Part shown: positions 36,601-42,932 of the stretch, one piece after another
How positions within the stretch are numbered: position 1 is the stretch's first letter
Layout of the letters: every line of letters begins with the position of its first letter
NCBI RefSeq assembly: GCF_026283955.1
Contig: NZ_JAPDPE010000022.1
Location: 1 to 50,236 of the forward strand
Origin: Dyella silvatica
GTDB lineage: Bacteria > Pseudomonadota > Gammaproteobacteria > Xanthomonadales > Rhodanobacteraceae
DNA: 50,236 bases
Direction: 5' to 3'
Made by a program: the position numbers and the translations under genes
The notes under the pieces: generated by a model
What the model was told of the DNA's origin: nothing
What the model saw: the letters and a program-made list of their open reading frames with translations, nothing else
Databases searched by the model: none

Positions 36601-38272
36601 TGTTATTGATACCGCTGACAATGCGGGTCAACGGGACACGCAGTGCGGTGTTCCAGGTGGTTGTGGTAGTGCGTTGGTTGGGCGTACCGGAGGCATCGAT
36701 TTGCTGCTTGAGCAGACCGTTGGCATCGTATGTGGTCTGCGTGACGTTGCCATTGAAGTCAGTGACCGACAGGGGATAGCCACTTCCATCGTAGGTCTGA
36801 GCAGACCATGGCTGATTGCAATCTGCCCCACAGGCCTGCGTGTTGCCATTGACCTTGAGGGCACCGCGGATGTTTTGGAAGCCTAGACTGGTCGTCACCC
36901 CCAAGGCCGTCGTGAGCTTGCTCGGGGTTGATCCGTCCGTCGCGCCATAGGTGACCGTCATGGCATCGGCGCCTCCGGCCAAGCTAGCTGAGGTGGCCTG
37001 GCCCTGGCTGTTGTAGGTGGTATTGGCATATCGTGCGGCAGCTTCATCGATGACCCCGGTCAAATTACCGGGGAGATTGGCGCCGCCAGTCAGTGTCGAC
37101 TCGTTGTAAACATATTGACGGGTCTTGCCGTCGGGATACTGCACTGACGTCAGCGCACCGCTGGTGTCATACCCATAGATCAGCACACCGCCATCCGGCA
37201 AGGTCACGGTTTGCAATTGGCTACTGCTGTTGTAAGCCAGGTTGAGCGTACGAAGAGCAGGATCAGTGACGGCGATCAGCAGGTTGGGCTTGGGTGCCAC
37301 CGTCACCGGCGTGCTGCTGGTGCTATAGGTCAGCATGGTTACCGCACCGGATAAATCGGTGATCGAAAGCAGCAGGCCCGCCGGGGAATACCGCTCCGTC
37401 TGATGCGTAGCGGCGATAACCACGGTATATCCGATCGGGCTACCGCTAGCATTGTTCTGCTGACTCAGGGTATCGGCCACACTGGCATCGCCGGCCCAGA
37501 TGCCATTAGCCTTATTGAATGTCTCGAAACGGCCGTCAGGCCGATAATGAATGACTTTATACGGGGAAATGAACTGCAACGAGCGGTCGAAACTGTGGCG
37601 CCAAATAGTCCCCAGCGTTGTCGGATTGACCACGGCGAGGCTGTTATAGAAACGGCGGAAGGTTAGCCCATCGCTGGGGGCAACATAGTCGGTTTCTTGC
37701 TCGAACTTGTTGCCAGTGGCCGTATTGATGGGGTCGCCCTTGACCGCCGAGCCTGGTTGATTGCCTCCCGTGTGGCCGTTACCGCCGTCACAGTCGCAAC
37801 CACCCGCATTTTTGCCCATATCAGAGCTAGAGTAGGCAGGATAAATAACAACAGTATCGTGATCGTAAAAGCAGTTTGTACCCTTACCGGCCTCGTTATA
37901 ACTCACCCTCGCGATATAATTTGTTGAAGCAGGTTCGTAGTATTCGACGCGCAGATAGCAAGTGACGGTGACTTGAACGTTGCGCCCGTTTTGCACGACC
38001 CACTCCGTGTCGGTCACATTGGATCCGAATTTTGCGGTCAGCGCGTTATAGGACGTTTGGATCGCGGCATTCAACGTCGGCGCAGGGGTCAGTGGTGGAG
38101 CCGAACTACTGGGGGTACCCCTGTAACTCAAGGTGTAGGGTGCGCCATAGGTGACTTGCGCGTAAGCAGGCAAAGCAGCGCCAATCCATAGCGCCAGCAT
38201 GCCCAGCCACAAAGAAAATACATAACCCACCCCTACGACACGCCGCCCAAAGCCCATGTTTTTCCTCGGCAT
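33614..38272 (-). CDS. Rhs/YD-repeat protein with glycine-rich C-terminal tip
   Basis: A 1,552-residue surface or secreted protein. The start at 38272 has AAGGA at ideal distance and gives a full signal peptide (VVGVGYVFSLWLGMLALWIG, cleaved after PAYA). The frame is open to another ATG at 38434 with its own GGAAGG, giving 54 more residues. Domains in order: a ~150-residue N-terminal part; the DUF6531-type opening GDPINTATGNKFEQETDYVA; a long array of YD repeats (for example GYDTSGALTSVQYPDGK); and the Rhs core end PGQYFDGESGLSNNTNRDYE, then GRYIQSDPLGLSGGLNTY and DPLGL. After this border comes a ~150-residue tip rich in Gly and Ala (GGGAFYGRAAGGYGALGGAL, VGGAIANEMAHERYS), with no known toxin motif. 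No PAAR or VgrG gene is near and the signal peptide points to Sec export. Confidence 0.9.
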   Translation of the reverse strand: MPRKNMGFGRRVVGVGYVFSLWLGMLALWIGAALPAYAQVTYGAPYTLSYRGTPSSSAPPLTPAPTLNAAIQTSYNALTAKFGSNVTDTEWVVQNGRNVQVTVTCYLRVEYYEPASTNYIARVSYNEAGKGTNCFYDHDTVVIYPAYSSSDMGKNAGGCDCDGGNGHTGGNQPGSAVKGDPINTATGNKFEQETDYVAPSDGLTFRRFYNSLAVVNPTTLGTIWRHSFDRSLQFISPYKVIHYRPDGRFETFNKANGIWAGDASVADTLSQQNNASGSPIGYTVVIAATHQTERYSPAGLLLSITDLSGAVTMLTYSTSSTPVTVAPKPNLLIAVTDPALRTLNLAYNSSSQLQTVTLPDGGVLIYGYDTSGALTSVQYPDGKTRQYVYNESTLTGGANLPGNLTGVIDEAAARYANTTYNSQGQATSASLAGGADAMTVTYGATDGSTPSKLTTALGVTTSLGFQNIRGALKVNGNTQACGADCNQPWSAQTYDGSGYPLSVTDFNGNVTQTTYDANGLLKQQIDASGTPNQRTTTTTWNTALRVPLTRIVSGINNNVASSEQWVYNNSGQALAYCSVDTTQVSSYACAVTGTPPAGVRRWTYTYCNAVDTVQCPIVGLLLSATGPRTDLAQTTSRRYYLSSSAISCGTPGSACHQAGDLYQVIDALGHTTTYASYDGAGRVTRIIDANGINTDLGYTPRGWLASRAINGTLTTFTYTPYGAIKSVTDPDGVAITFTYDAAHRLTDITDALGNRMHYALDASGHRTAENVYPVGSTFASRSLTRQFNTLGQLTTVIDGLNHAVFNASYSDSYDGNGNLVHSVDGLNVQRKQSYDQLDRVIGSIDNYNGIDTATQNTQTAFGFDSRGNLAGVTDPSGLVTTYYYDGLHQPRSMISPDTGASLDTYDAAGNVLTHTDAKGVVSTSTYDALNRLIGTTYVDPTLNVIYTYDESPTVTGCLSGMPIGRLSRMVENGVTTVFCYDSHGNLMQKQQVTAGQTDTTQMTYTAGDRLNTVLTPTGSAIQYLRDADGRIQNVILTPPGGVTSNAVSSITYLPFGPVSSYTLGNGQLITRSYDANYALTDLTSTALNLHFARDVMGNINAEGNAAGANPATETYGYDPLYRLTGVAQGGSNILSLTYNPAGDRTSKTGGGLATGVYGYTTGTHQLSTIGSSARTSDLNGNMTGNSSGGQSWGYGYNGRNRLVVVQANGATVGTYTYNALGQRIQKVATMPTAITSRFVYDAASHLIGEYTNSSGRDYIWMDDIPVATVDTVNSVSMVSYITADHLGTPRVVSNNVGTTIWQWAYTGNTFGELAPVSANGYTLNLRYPGQYFDGESGLSNNTNRDYETTTGRYIQSDPLGLSGGLNTYTYGGNSPLTVVDPLGLYCLQEWQIRGIAAAAAGAGGGAFYGRAAGGYGALGGALVGAMLNGGAGVADGLTNTTQLNGGMTGAMSSMVTSDNKFELGAGLLGGFVGGAIANEMAHERYSRSVSNATGAAVGGTIGGTAYFWFSGASLLGSLKNGFRSGVVGLTMSVSQSVLESSLRKGNDCSCKQ

Positions 38273-38434
38273 ACCTGCTTCCTTGATCGCCTTGCGGCGG
38301 TGATATCGAGATGATGTGTCGTGGCTGCTGCTGTTCAACACAGCAGGCGCTCCGGAAGGTGCTGGCTTCTGTTCCTCATCTGAACTAGCCAAGCTGCCGA
38401 CGAGCGCGAAAACGGTAAGCAATGAGGCTCTCAT

Positions 38435-39078
38435 AGCCCTTCCCTAGCTTGAGATAAATTCGGTTCTTGATAAGCGCGCAGGACTGGCCACCATGACAGC
38501 GCAGATCCTGCCAAGCCTGCAACGATAGATATCGGAGTGCTGATCCAGGTCACAGACCGGCGATACCGTGCGAAACGGTGGAGACAAGGCCCTGAGGAAA
38601 TGTTCATCCCTGACATGCTGTTTCTAGGCCTTAGAGAGGCAAGCAAACGCGCCTTACATGGCTGACGCGCCCACACTGAGAGCGTTTGACCATCCACAAA
38701 CTACGCAAGATCCAAACCGATCTTGCTTAGGACTACCCCTATTTTCCGCACCCCGCATCAGGGTGCGCAGATACTTGCGATGGCGCAGTATCCAGTAGAA
38801 GCAAGACATTTCGATGTAGGGTTTTTCTGAAATTGTTGTGGGCATGAAACGCTGTCACAACACCCACATGGTTTTCTTGTCGGCGAACGCGCATACCTCA
38901 TTGCCCGACTACTTTTGCTGTCGTTGATACGGCACGCAGCATCGCGTCGTGCAAGTCATCGTATGAGTTGAGTTGGCATACGACCCATCACTCCACCGAT
39001 GCAACCTGTTCCGACAAAGCCAGAGAAAAAAATATTAAATTAGCACGAACTCGCCCCAAGCCCTCCCACGCCGAGCAC
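38435..39078. other. gap upstream of rhs
   Basis: About 640 bases without a supported gene. It contains the rhs promoter region and small dyads such as GCACCC-N7-GGGTGC near 38748-38766. An 88-codon GTG-started frame (38431-38697, minus) ends in an ATGA overlap with the upstream rhs ATG, but its composition and lack of any recognisable motif make it unlikely to be real. Confidence 0.4.
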
Positions 39079-39102
39079 AAAAAAGCCGCCCCAGGGCGGC
39101 TT
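39079..39102 (-). terminator. terminator after the secreted protein gene
   Basis: On the minus strand AAGCCGCC, CTGG and GGCGGCTT form an 8-base stem with a tetraloop followed by a T run, about 50 bases past the stop at 39151. A classic intrinsic terminator. Confidence 0.88.
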
Positions 39103-39150
39103 CTCTACAAGCTCAGGCCATCCCTTGCGGAATGGCCTTGGGCTTAACCA

Positions 39151-39672
39151 TCAATACGGCAAGAAGTCGCCGCCGCAGCTAAGCACTTTGCAGGTACTGG
39201 CCGTTACCTGCGCTGACCCCTGCGTGCTGCTGATTCTTGCATTGATCGGCGCGGCAACCGGCTGTACTTGCCATTGCACGCCACCGCTCTGCGGGGCCAT
39301 GACTACCTGCACGGCATTGTCGGTGTAAACCGTTTCGCTAAGCGTGGCAGCACCGTGGAACGGCAGGCGTCGTTGCGGGGTAGAAACCTGATGCGCGTCG
39401 GAGCCTATCGGCAGCACCAGATACGAGCCATTGCCGGTAGCGAACGCAACGCGGACCTGGTCCTGCTGGTCGTTGACCTGGATGTATTTGATGCCATCGC
39501 GATGGAACACATAGACGTGCCAGTTCGGACTGATGCTGAGATCCTCGGCTTGAGGATTCGTCTTGCCCAAGTCGCTGGCGCCCGCCCGCGGTGTCGCCGC
39601 GTAGACATTGAATACAGCAATAAATACACCGATCGAGATGATAGTGCGGAGTGTTGAAGTAAAACGGATCAT
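39151..39672 (-). CDS. secreted protein of unknown function
   Basis: A 173-residue protein with an N-terminal hydrophobic signal (TIISIGVFIAVFNVYAATPR, likely cleaved after VYA). The mature part is mostly beta (WHVYVFHRDGIKYIQVND, YLVLPIGSDAHQV, QVVMAPQSGGVQWQVQP). It ends with two Cys (TCKVLSCGGDFLPY) that could form a disulfide. The pattern is faintly like periplasmic proteins of conjugation or TrbG type but I cannot place it. It sits 31 bases after the sensor-like gene on the same strand, so the two may be co-transcribed, and is closed by the terminator at 39079. Confidence 0.65.
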   Translation of the reverse strand: MIRFTSTLRTIISIGVFIAVFNVYAATPRAGASDLGKTNPQAEDLSISPNWHVYVFHRDGIKYIQVNDQQDQVRVAFATGNGSYLVLPIGSDAHQVSTPQRRLPFHGAATLSETVYTDNAVQVVMAPQSGGVQWQVQPVAAPINARISSTQGSAQVTASTCKVLSCGGDFLPY

Positions 39673-39702
39673 CGTGCAGCCCTCATTTTTCTTGGCAACA
39701 TA

Positions 39703-41310
39703 TCAGCTCAATGTGTCGGGTTTAGTCGTGTCGTGCAACAACAATGACAGACGCGCGCCCTTCGACGTCGAGCGCGTATGTATTGCGCCACCATAGATGC
39801 GTGCGCGGTCGCGAATCGCATCCAGCCCCAGACCGCCAACACCGAGGCGGTAAGACAATTCTTCCCATTCGTTCTGCTTCGGCTCCCTGCTGGCCTTGGA
39901 ACGATCGAACACGGCATCGATCTTCAACACTGCCCAACGCCGGCCATGCGTTTCGCCAGCGCGCAACACCAGGCGCAGCTGATCGATGGATTGCGACTGC
40001 TCGAACAAATGCACCACGGCTTCGCAGGCGAGCCGGTACAGCGCAATTTGCACCCCGGGATCCAAGCGGCTCCAGCCGCGCCCGGAGAGATTGGAGTCGT
40101 AGGCGATGCCCATATCGTCCATGGCCTTGGCGATCGGGCCATTGTTCAAGGTCGAAGGGAAGCCCCGGCTTTGCAAGGTACGCGGATAAATGCTGTCGGC
40201 CAGACGGAACACCTGCTGCTGGGTCGCGATGGCCTGGCGGTAGTAAACCCGCTCTTCGGTGGTCGACAGCATGTTGCGCAGGCGTTCCAGAAAACGGTTA
40301 TGCGATTGCTGAATCGCACTACCGACCTGCTCCAGCGCATCGGCGGTCTGGCACATGCGCAGCTCGCCCAGGTACAAGCCTTGCTGGGCCAGTTGCAACG
40401 CCAGTTGCCCGTCCATGCGTTCTTTTTCTTCATGCACACGCAAGGTGGCAATGCGCGCGCCCAGCATAAGCAGCGTGGTGATGGCGAAGGAAATGAACAC
40501 CTGCGCCTGCAAGGTAATCGCATCGGATTCGTCAGGGGTAATCAGCGCCACGCACAAGCTGGCCGCCGAGCCAGCCAGCGCAACGCCGCTCCAGCCGTGC
40601 CGCAAGGCCATCCAGGCCACCGGCATAAACATCGCCATGCGCGCCACCAGGCTGAAATCCCCGCTCACATTGGCGGCCAGCCAGGTCAGCAAGACCAGTG
40701 CAGGCAGCAGCAAGCCCACGCCATCGAATACCAGGCGATTACGAGACAAGCGCTTCCACAAGGTATTCGGCGTGCCCTCGCGCCAGATATCTCGAATAAG
40801 CAAGGCCAGCGGCACCACCGTCAAGATGCCCAGGTAGTTACCCAGAAAATACTGGCTACCCCAATCCCAGAACATCGGATTTTCGCCGGGCGGCTGCTCG
40901 CGCAGCGTGTACAAAAAGCTGATGTCGCGCACCGCCGTAACCATCGACACCAGCAGCGTGCAGAACAGCAGCGTGCTCATGCGCACGGAGTGTTGCGCAT
41001 CGAACAGCGACAGCCGTGAACGGCACCAGCGGACGATCGGCATCGCCAGGACAATCGGCGGAAACAGCTTGATCAACGCATACACCGGCCCGAATTGATC
41101 GAGGCAGTCGTAGCTGATTTTCGCCAGCGGCAGCATTTCGCCGACGATCATCGCCGGCCAGTACCGGTAGGGCACAAACAACAGGCAGAGCAGCCGCAAA
41201 CCGGCGGGAAGAAACCAATGTACGAACGAGACCTGACGCAAAAGCCCGTAGCTCAACGCATAGACGGCAACCACGGCCACCTGGCGCAGCCAACCCCCAC
41301 TCTTACCCAT
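39703..41310 (-). CDS. MASE1-like membrane protein with degenerate histidine-kinase end
   Basis: A 535-residue protein. The first ~300 residues form eight or so membrane helices resembling the MASE1 sensor domain (LRQVSFVHWFLPAGLRLLCL, WGSQYFLGNYLGILTVVPLA). A coiled segment follows (RVHEEKERMDGQLALQLAQQ), then a C-terminal ATPase-like domain of the NarL-partner type, with IALYRLACEAVVHLFEQS where active kinases have an Asn-containing N box. RLGVGGLGLDAIRDRARIYG and GAIHTRSTSKGARLSLLL serve as the G-box region. The usual phospho-acceptor His motif of this kinase class is not visible, and the N-box Asn seems replaced, so it may not phosphorylate. The ATG at 41310 has a purine-rich site; 41325 is an alternative. 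Confidence 0.7.
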   Translation of the reverse strand: MGKSGGWLRQVAVVAVYALSYGLLRQVSFVHWFLPAGLRLLCLLFVPYRYWPAMIVGEMLPLAKISYDCLDQFGPVYALIKLFPPIVLAMPIVRWCRSRLSLFDAQHSVRMSTLLFCTLLVSMVTAVRDISFLYTLREQPPGENPMFWDWGSQYFLGNYLGILTVVPLALLIRDIWREGTPNTLWKRLSRNRLVFDGVGLLLPALVLLTWLAANVSGDFSLVARMAMFMPVAWMALRHGWSGVALAGSAASLCVALITPDESDAITLQAQVFISFAITTLLMLGARIATLRVHEEKERMDGQLALQLAQQGLYLGELRMCQTADALEQVGSAIQQSHNRFLERLRNMLSTTEERVYYRQAIATQQQVFRLADSIYPRTLQSRGFPSTLNNGPIAKAMDDMGIAYDSNLSGRGWSRLDPGVQIALYRLACEAVVHLFEQSQSIDQLRLVLRAGETHGRRWAVLKIDAVFDRSKASREPKQNEWEELSYRLGVGGLGLDAIRDRARIYGGAIHTRSTSKGARLSLLLHDTTKPDTLS

Positions 41311-41912
41311 ACTCTCCCTCTCCATAGTCCCCTGCCCCCAATGCCCGGTCATTACCTGCCCCTGCCTTGGTAGGCATTCCTATCATCAAAGCTTATTGGG
41401 CATGAAATAAGCGTGAAATTTTGACAGAAAGTCTGACGCATCGGGCGCCAATGTCCAATGTAGTCAGGCTGACCCACGTCACATTACGCAGCGGCGCGTC
41501 GCTCGGATGTGACGAAATATGGATCAAGCGCGGCCAAACCCATGGGCCCTGACTATCACCTCGCCGCAAGGCAGCGACCCTTCCAGGCAACCAAGGCCGC
41601 CGTCTCACGACTCGATGCAACACCCACCGTCAAAAACTTGGCGTTGCCAGACGCAATAAATCAGGCCCACTTAAATGAGTGAGTAGCTCTGACGATTTCA
41701 AGCATCGGCGATCGCCGCGCCGATGCAGATCGCACTTTCCATGATGTCGATAGCCGACAAGGCCGCGTCAAGCCAGCGCCAATCGTCAGCGTGGCCATGC
41801 CAGCGATGTACCCACAAGCCACATCACTCGACACCGCAGTCTGCGCTGCCCGCCTCTATCGACGGGCCAATGCTCGACCGACGCGCACAGATTAATCATC
41901 GAATGATCCTGT

Positions 41913-41927
41913 AGCACCATTGGTGCT
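41913..41927. promoter_or_regulatory. perfect dyad, operator candidate
   Basis: AGCACCA, one base, then TGGTGCT: a perfect 7-base inverted repeat with a 1-base centre. It partly shares bases with a second dyad (41926-41953). Good size for a dimeric regulator; which one is unknown. Confidence 0.4.
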
Positions 41928-41953
41928 TGCCAAATGCCAATACTCATGGCAAG
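41926..41953. promoter_or_regulatory. perfect dyad CTTGCCA-N14-TGGCAAG
   Basis: Perfect 7-base arms 14 bases apart, abutting the dyad at 41913. The spacing puts the half-sites two helical turns apart (centre to centre), as for a DNA-binding dimer or a loop. Function unknown. Confidence 0.4.
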
Positions 41954-42029
41954 CCAACATGGCCACATATAAGCACTCACACCATCAATACATAATCATT
42001 TATTCAACGATTACTCACACGTTTTATTC

Positions 42030-42047
42030 ACGCATAAATATATGCGT
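42030..42047. promoter_or_regulatory. perfect dyad ACGCATA-N4-TATGCGT
   Basis: Perfect 7-base arms around AATA, in the most AT-rich part of the control region. A candidate regulator-binding site or cruciform. Confidence 0.4.
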
Positions 42048-42347
42048 CCACATTACGTGAAAACATCGCCACATGGATCTGCCAAGACACCACGCCACAG
42101 GTTCATTGCCGACAACCTGCCTCGTCAACGATCGCGTCCGCATCAAGCACGTGCGCATCACATGATCTTCATCAAGCGTGCGCAATAGCTCATGACAAAG
42201 ATCAAAAAACGGCCAAAAACAAGCCAAAAACGTCGCTTCATCCATCGCACATTTATTCGAATGTGATACGCGCGTGATCATCTTCAACCGATGCGTCGAT
42301 TCACCTCACCATCACTCCTGCTGCGTCGACATCGACAGCTCGGCGAA

Positions 42348-42373
42348 GCGAATTGCTTTCACGAACAATTCGC
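42348..42373. promoter_or_regulatory. perfect dyad GCGAATTG-N10-CAATTCGC
   Basis: Perfect 8-base arms 10 bases apart, about 140 bases before the short leader ORF. A candidate operator; no T run, so not a terminator. Confidence 0.4.
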
Positions 42374-42513
42374 GAGTGCGCGTGTATTAATTCCCTGCAT
42401 GTGGTGAAACTCATCTTGAATTTCTCACGCGACATCCAGTCATTCGAGTGTCACTTACTGATGCGTCAATAGCGCCAGATCACCTTGACGCAGGCAATAA
42501 ATAAGGTGAATAC

Positions 42514-42576
42514 ATGTTGGAAAAAAACTATTTTCAATGGCATCCCTTGAGGGCACCCGCCAGCGAAATGCGCTAA
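42514..42576 (+). CDS. 20-residue leader peptide candidate
   Basis: An ORF of 20 codons beginning MLEKNYFQWHPLRAP, with AAGGTG six bases before the ATG. It contains Tyr, Phe, Trp and His within six residues and is followed 12 bases later by a long dyad ending in a T run. That is the layout of leader peptides in amino-acid attenuation. Short ORFs arise by chance, so this is only a candidate. Confidence 0.35.
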   Translation: MLEKNYFQWHPLRAPASEMR

Positions 42577-42588
42577 CCCACAAAGCGC

Positions 42589-42665
42589 AATCAATGAGAG
42601 GTTTTCAATTAGCCAAAACCATCCTTTAACCGATGGCGCGGGCTCGGCTGCTCATTGATTTTTCG
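42589..42665 (+). terminator. terminator or attenuator before the synthetase
   Basis: AATCAATGAG (42589-42598) and CTCATTGATT (42651-42660) form a perfect 10-base outer stem, immediately followed by TTTT. The 52-base interior contains a second small hairpin (CCATC-N8-GATGG). It lies between the leader ORF and the first synthetase start, so read-through would be needed for synthetase expression from any promoter upstream. Confidence 0.5.
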
Positions 42666-42731
42666 TGACTTCAATTCGTGCTTGGACGTCAGCCATCAGC
42701 AGGCCGGCAGCGTCCTACTGAGAGGGTTCTT

Positions 42732-42932
42732 ATGCGGATGTTTACCGCCAGCCTTCGATTCGAAGGCTATGGCCACACTGCGCCATCGCGCAGCGAACGC
42801 ACGCGGATATCGGTCGGCGAGGCGTTGCCGCCTGCGCATCAATGCAATATGCCTTGCCCCCCGCGGCTGTTCTGCCCGAGCCGACTTCATCAGCCAGCGG
42901 GCTGCCCCGCCGTGGGCCGCACCGATGACTAA
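42732..42932 (+). CDS. 66-residue ORF overlapping the synthetase start
   Basis: From an ATG with AGAGGG upstream to a TAA that overlaps the synthetase ATG at 42925 by 8 bases. The residues (MRMFTASLRFEGYGHTAPSR, several Cys and Pro later) match nothing I know. It may be a real coupled small gene or chance. The synthetase frame is itself open upstream to about 42613, with another in-frame ATG at 42769. Confidence 0.25.
   Translation: MRMFTASLRFEGYGHTAPSRSERTRISVGEALPPAHQCNMPCPPRLFCPSRLHQPAGCPAVGRTDD

Larger units (their letters stand above)
41353..42513. other. long AT-rich non-coding stretch before the synthetase
   Basis: About 1.15 kb of clearly lower GC than both sides, with no supported gene. 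Short frames on either strand lack ribosome-binding sites and recognisable sequence. It holds several perfect dyads (listed separately) and many ATCA/TGAT words. It separates the divergent sensor-like gene and the PKS-NRPS gene, so it is probably a large control region. Confidence 0.5.

Noticed and set aside
33614-38434. Rhs gene as a type VI effector
   Set aside because: No PAAR domain, VgrG or adaptor gene nearby and a clear Sec signal peptide is present.
39778-41019. 413-codon plus-strand frame opposite the MASE1-like gene
   Set aside because: Same mirror-frame composition; the minus-strand reading has membrane helices and an ATPase domain.
42024-42287. 87-codon minus-strand frame in the AT-rich region
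   Set aside because: No ribosome-binding site, unusual Cys/Trp/Met content and no recognisable sequence; likely chance.
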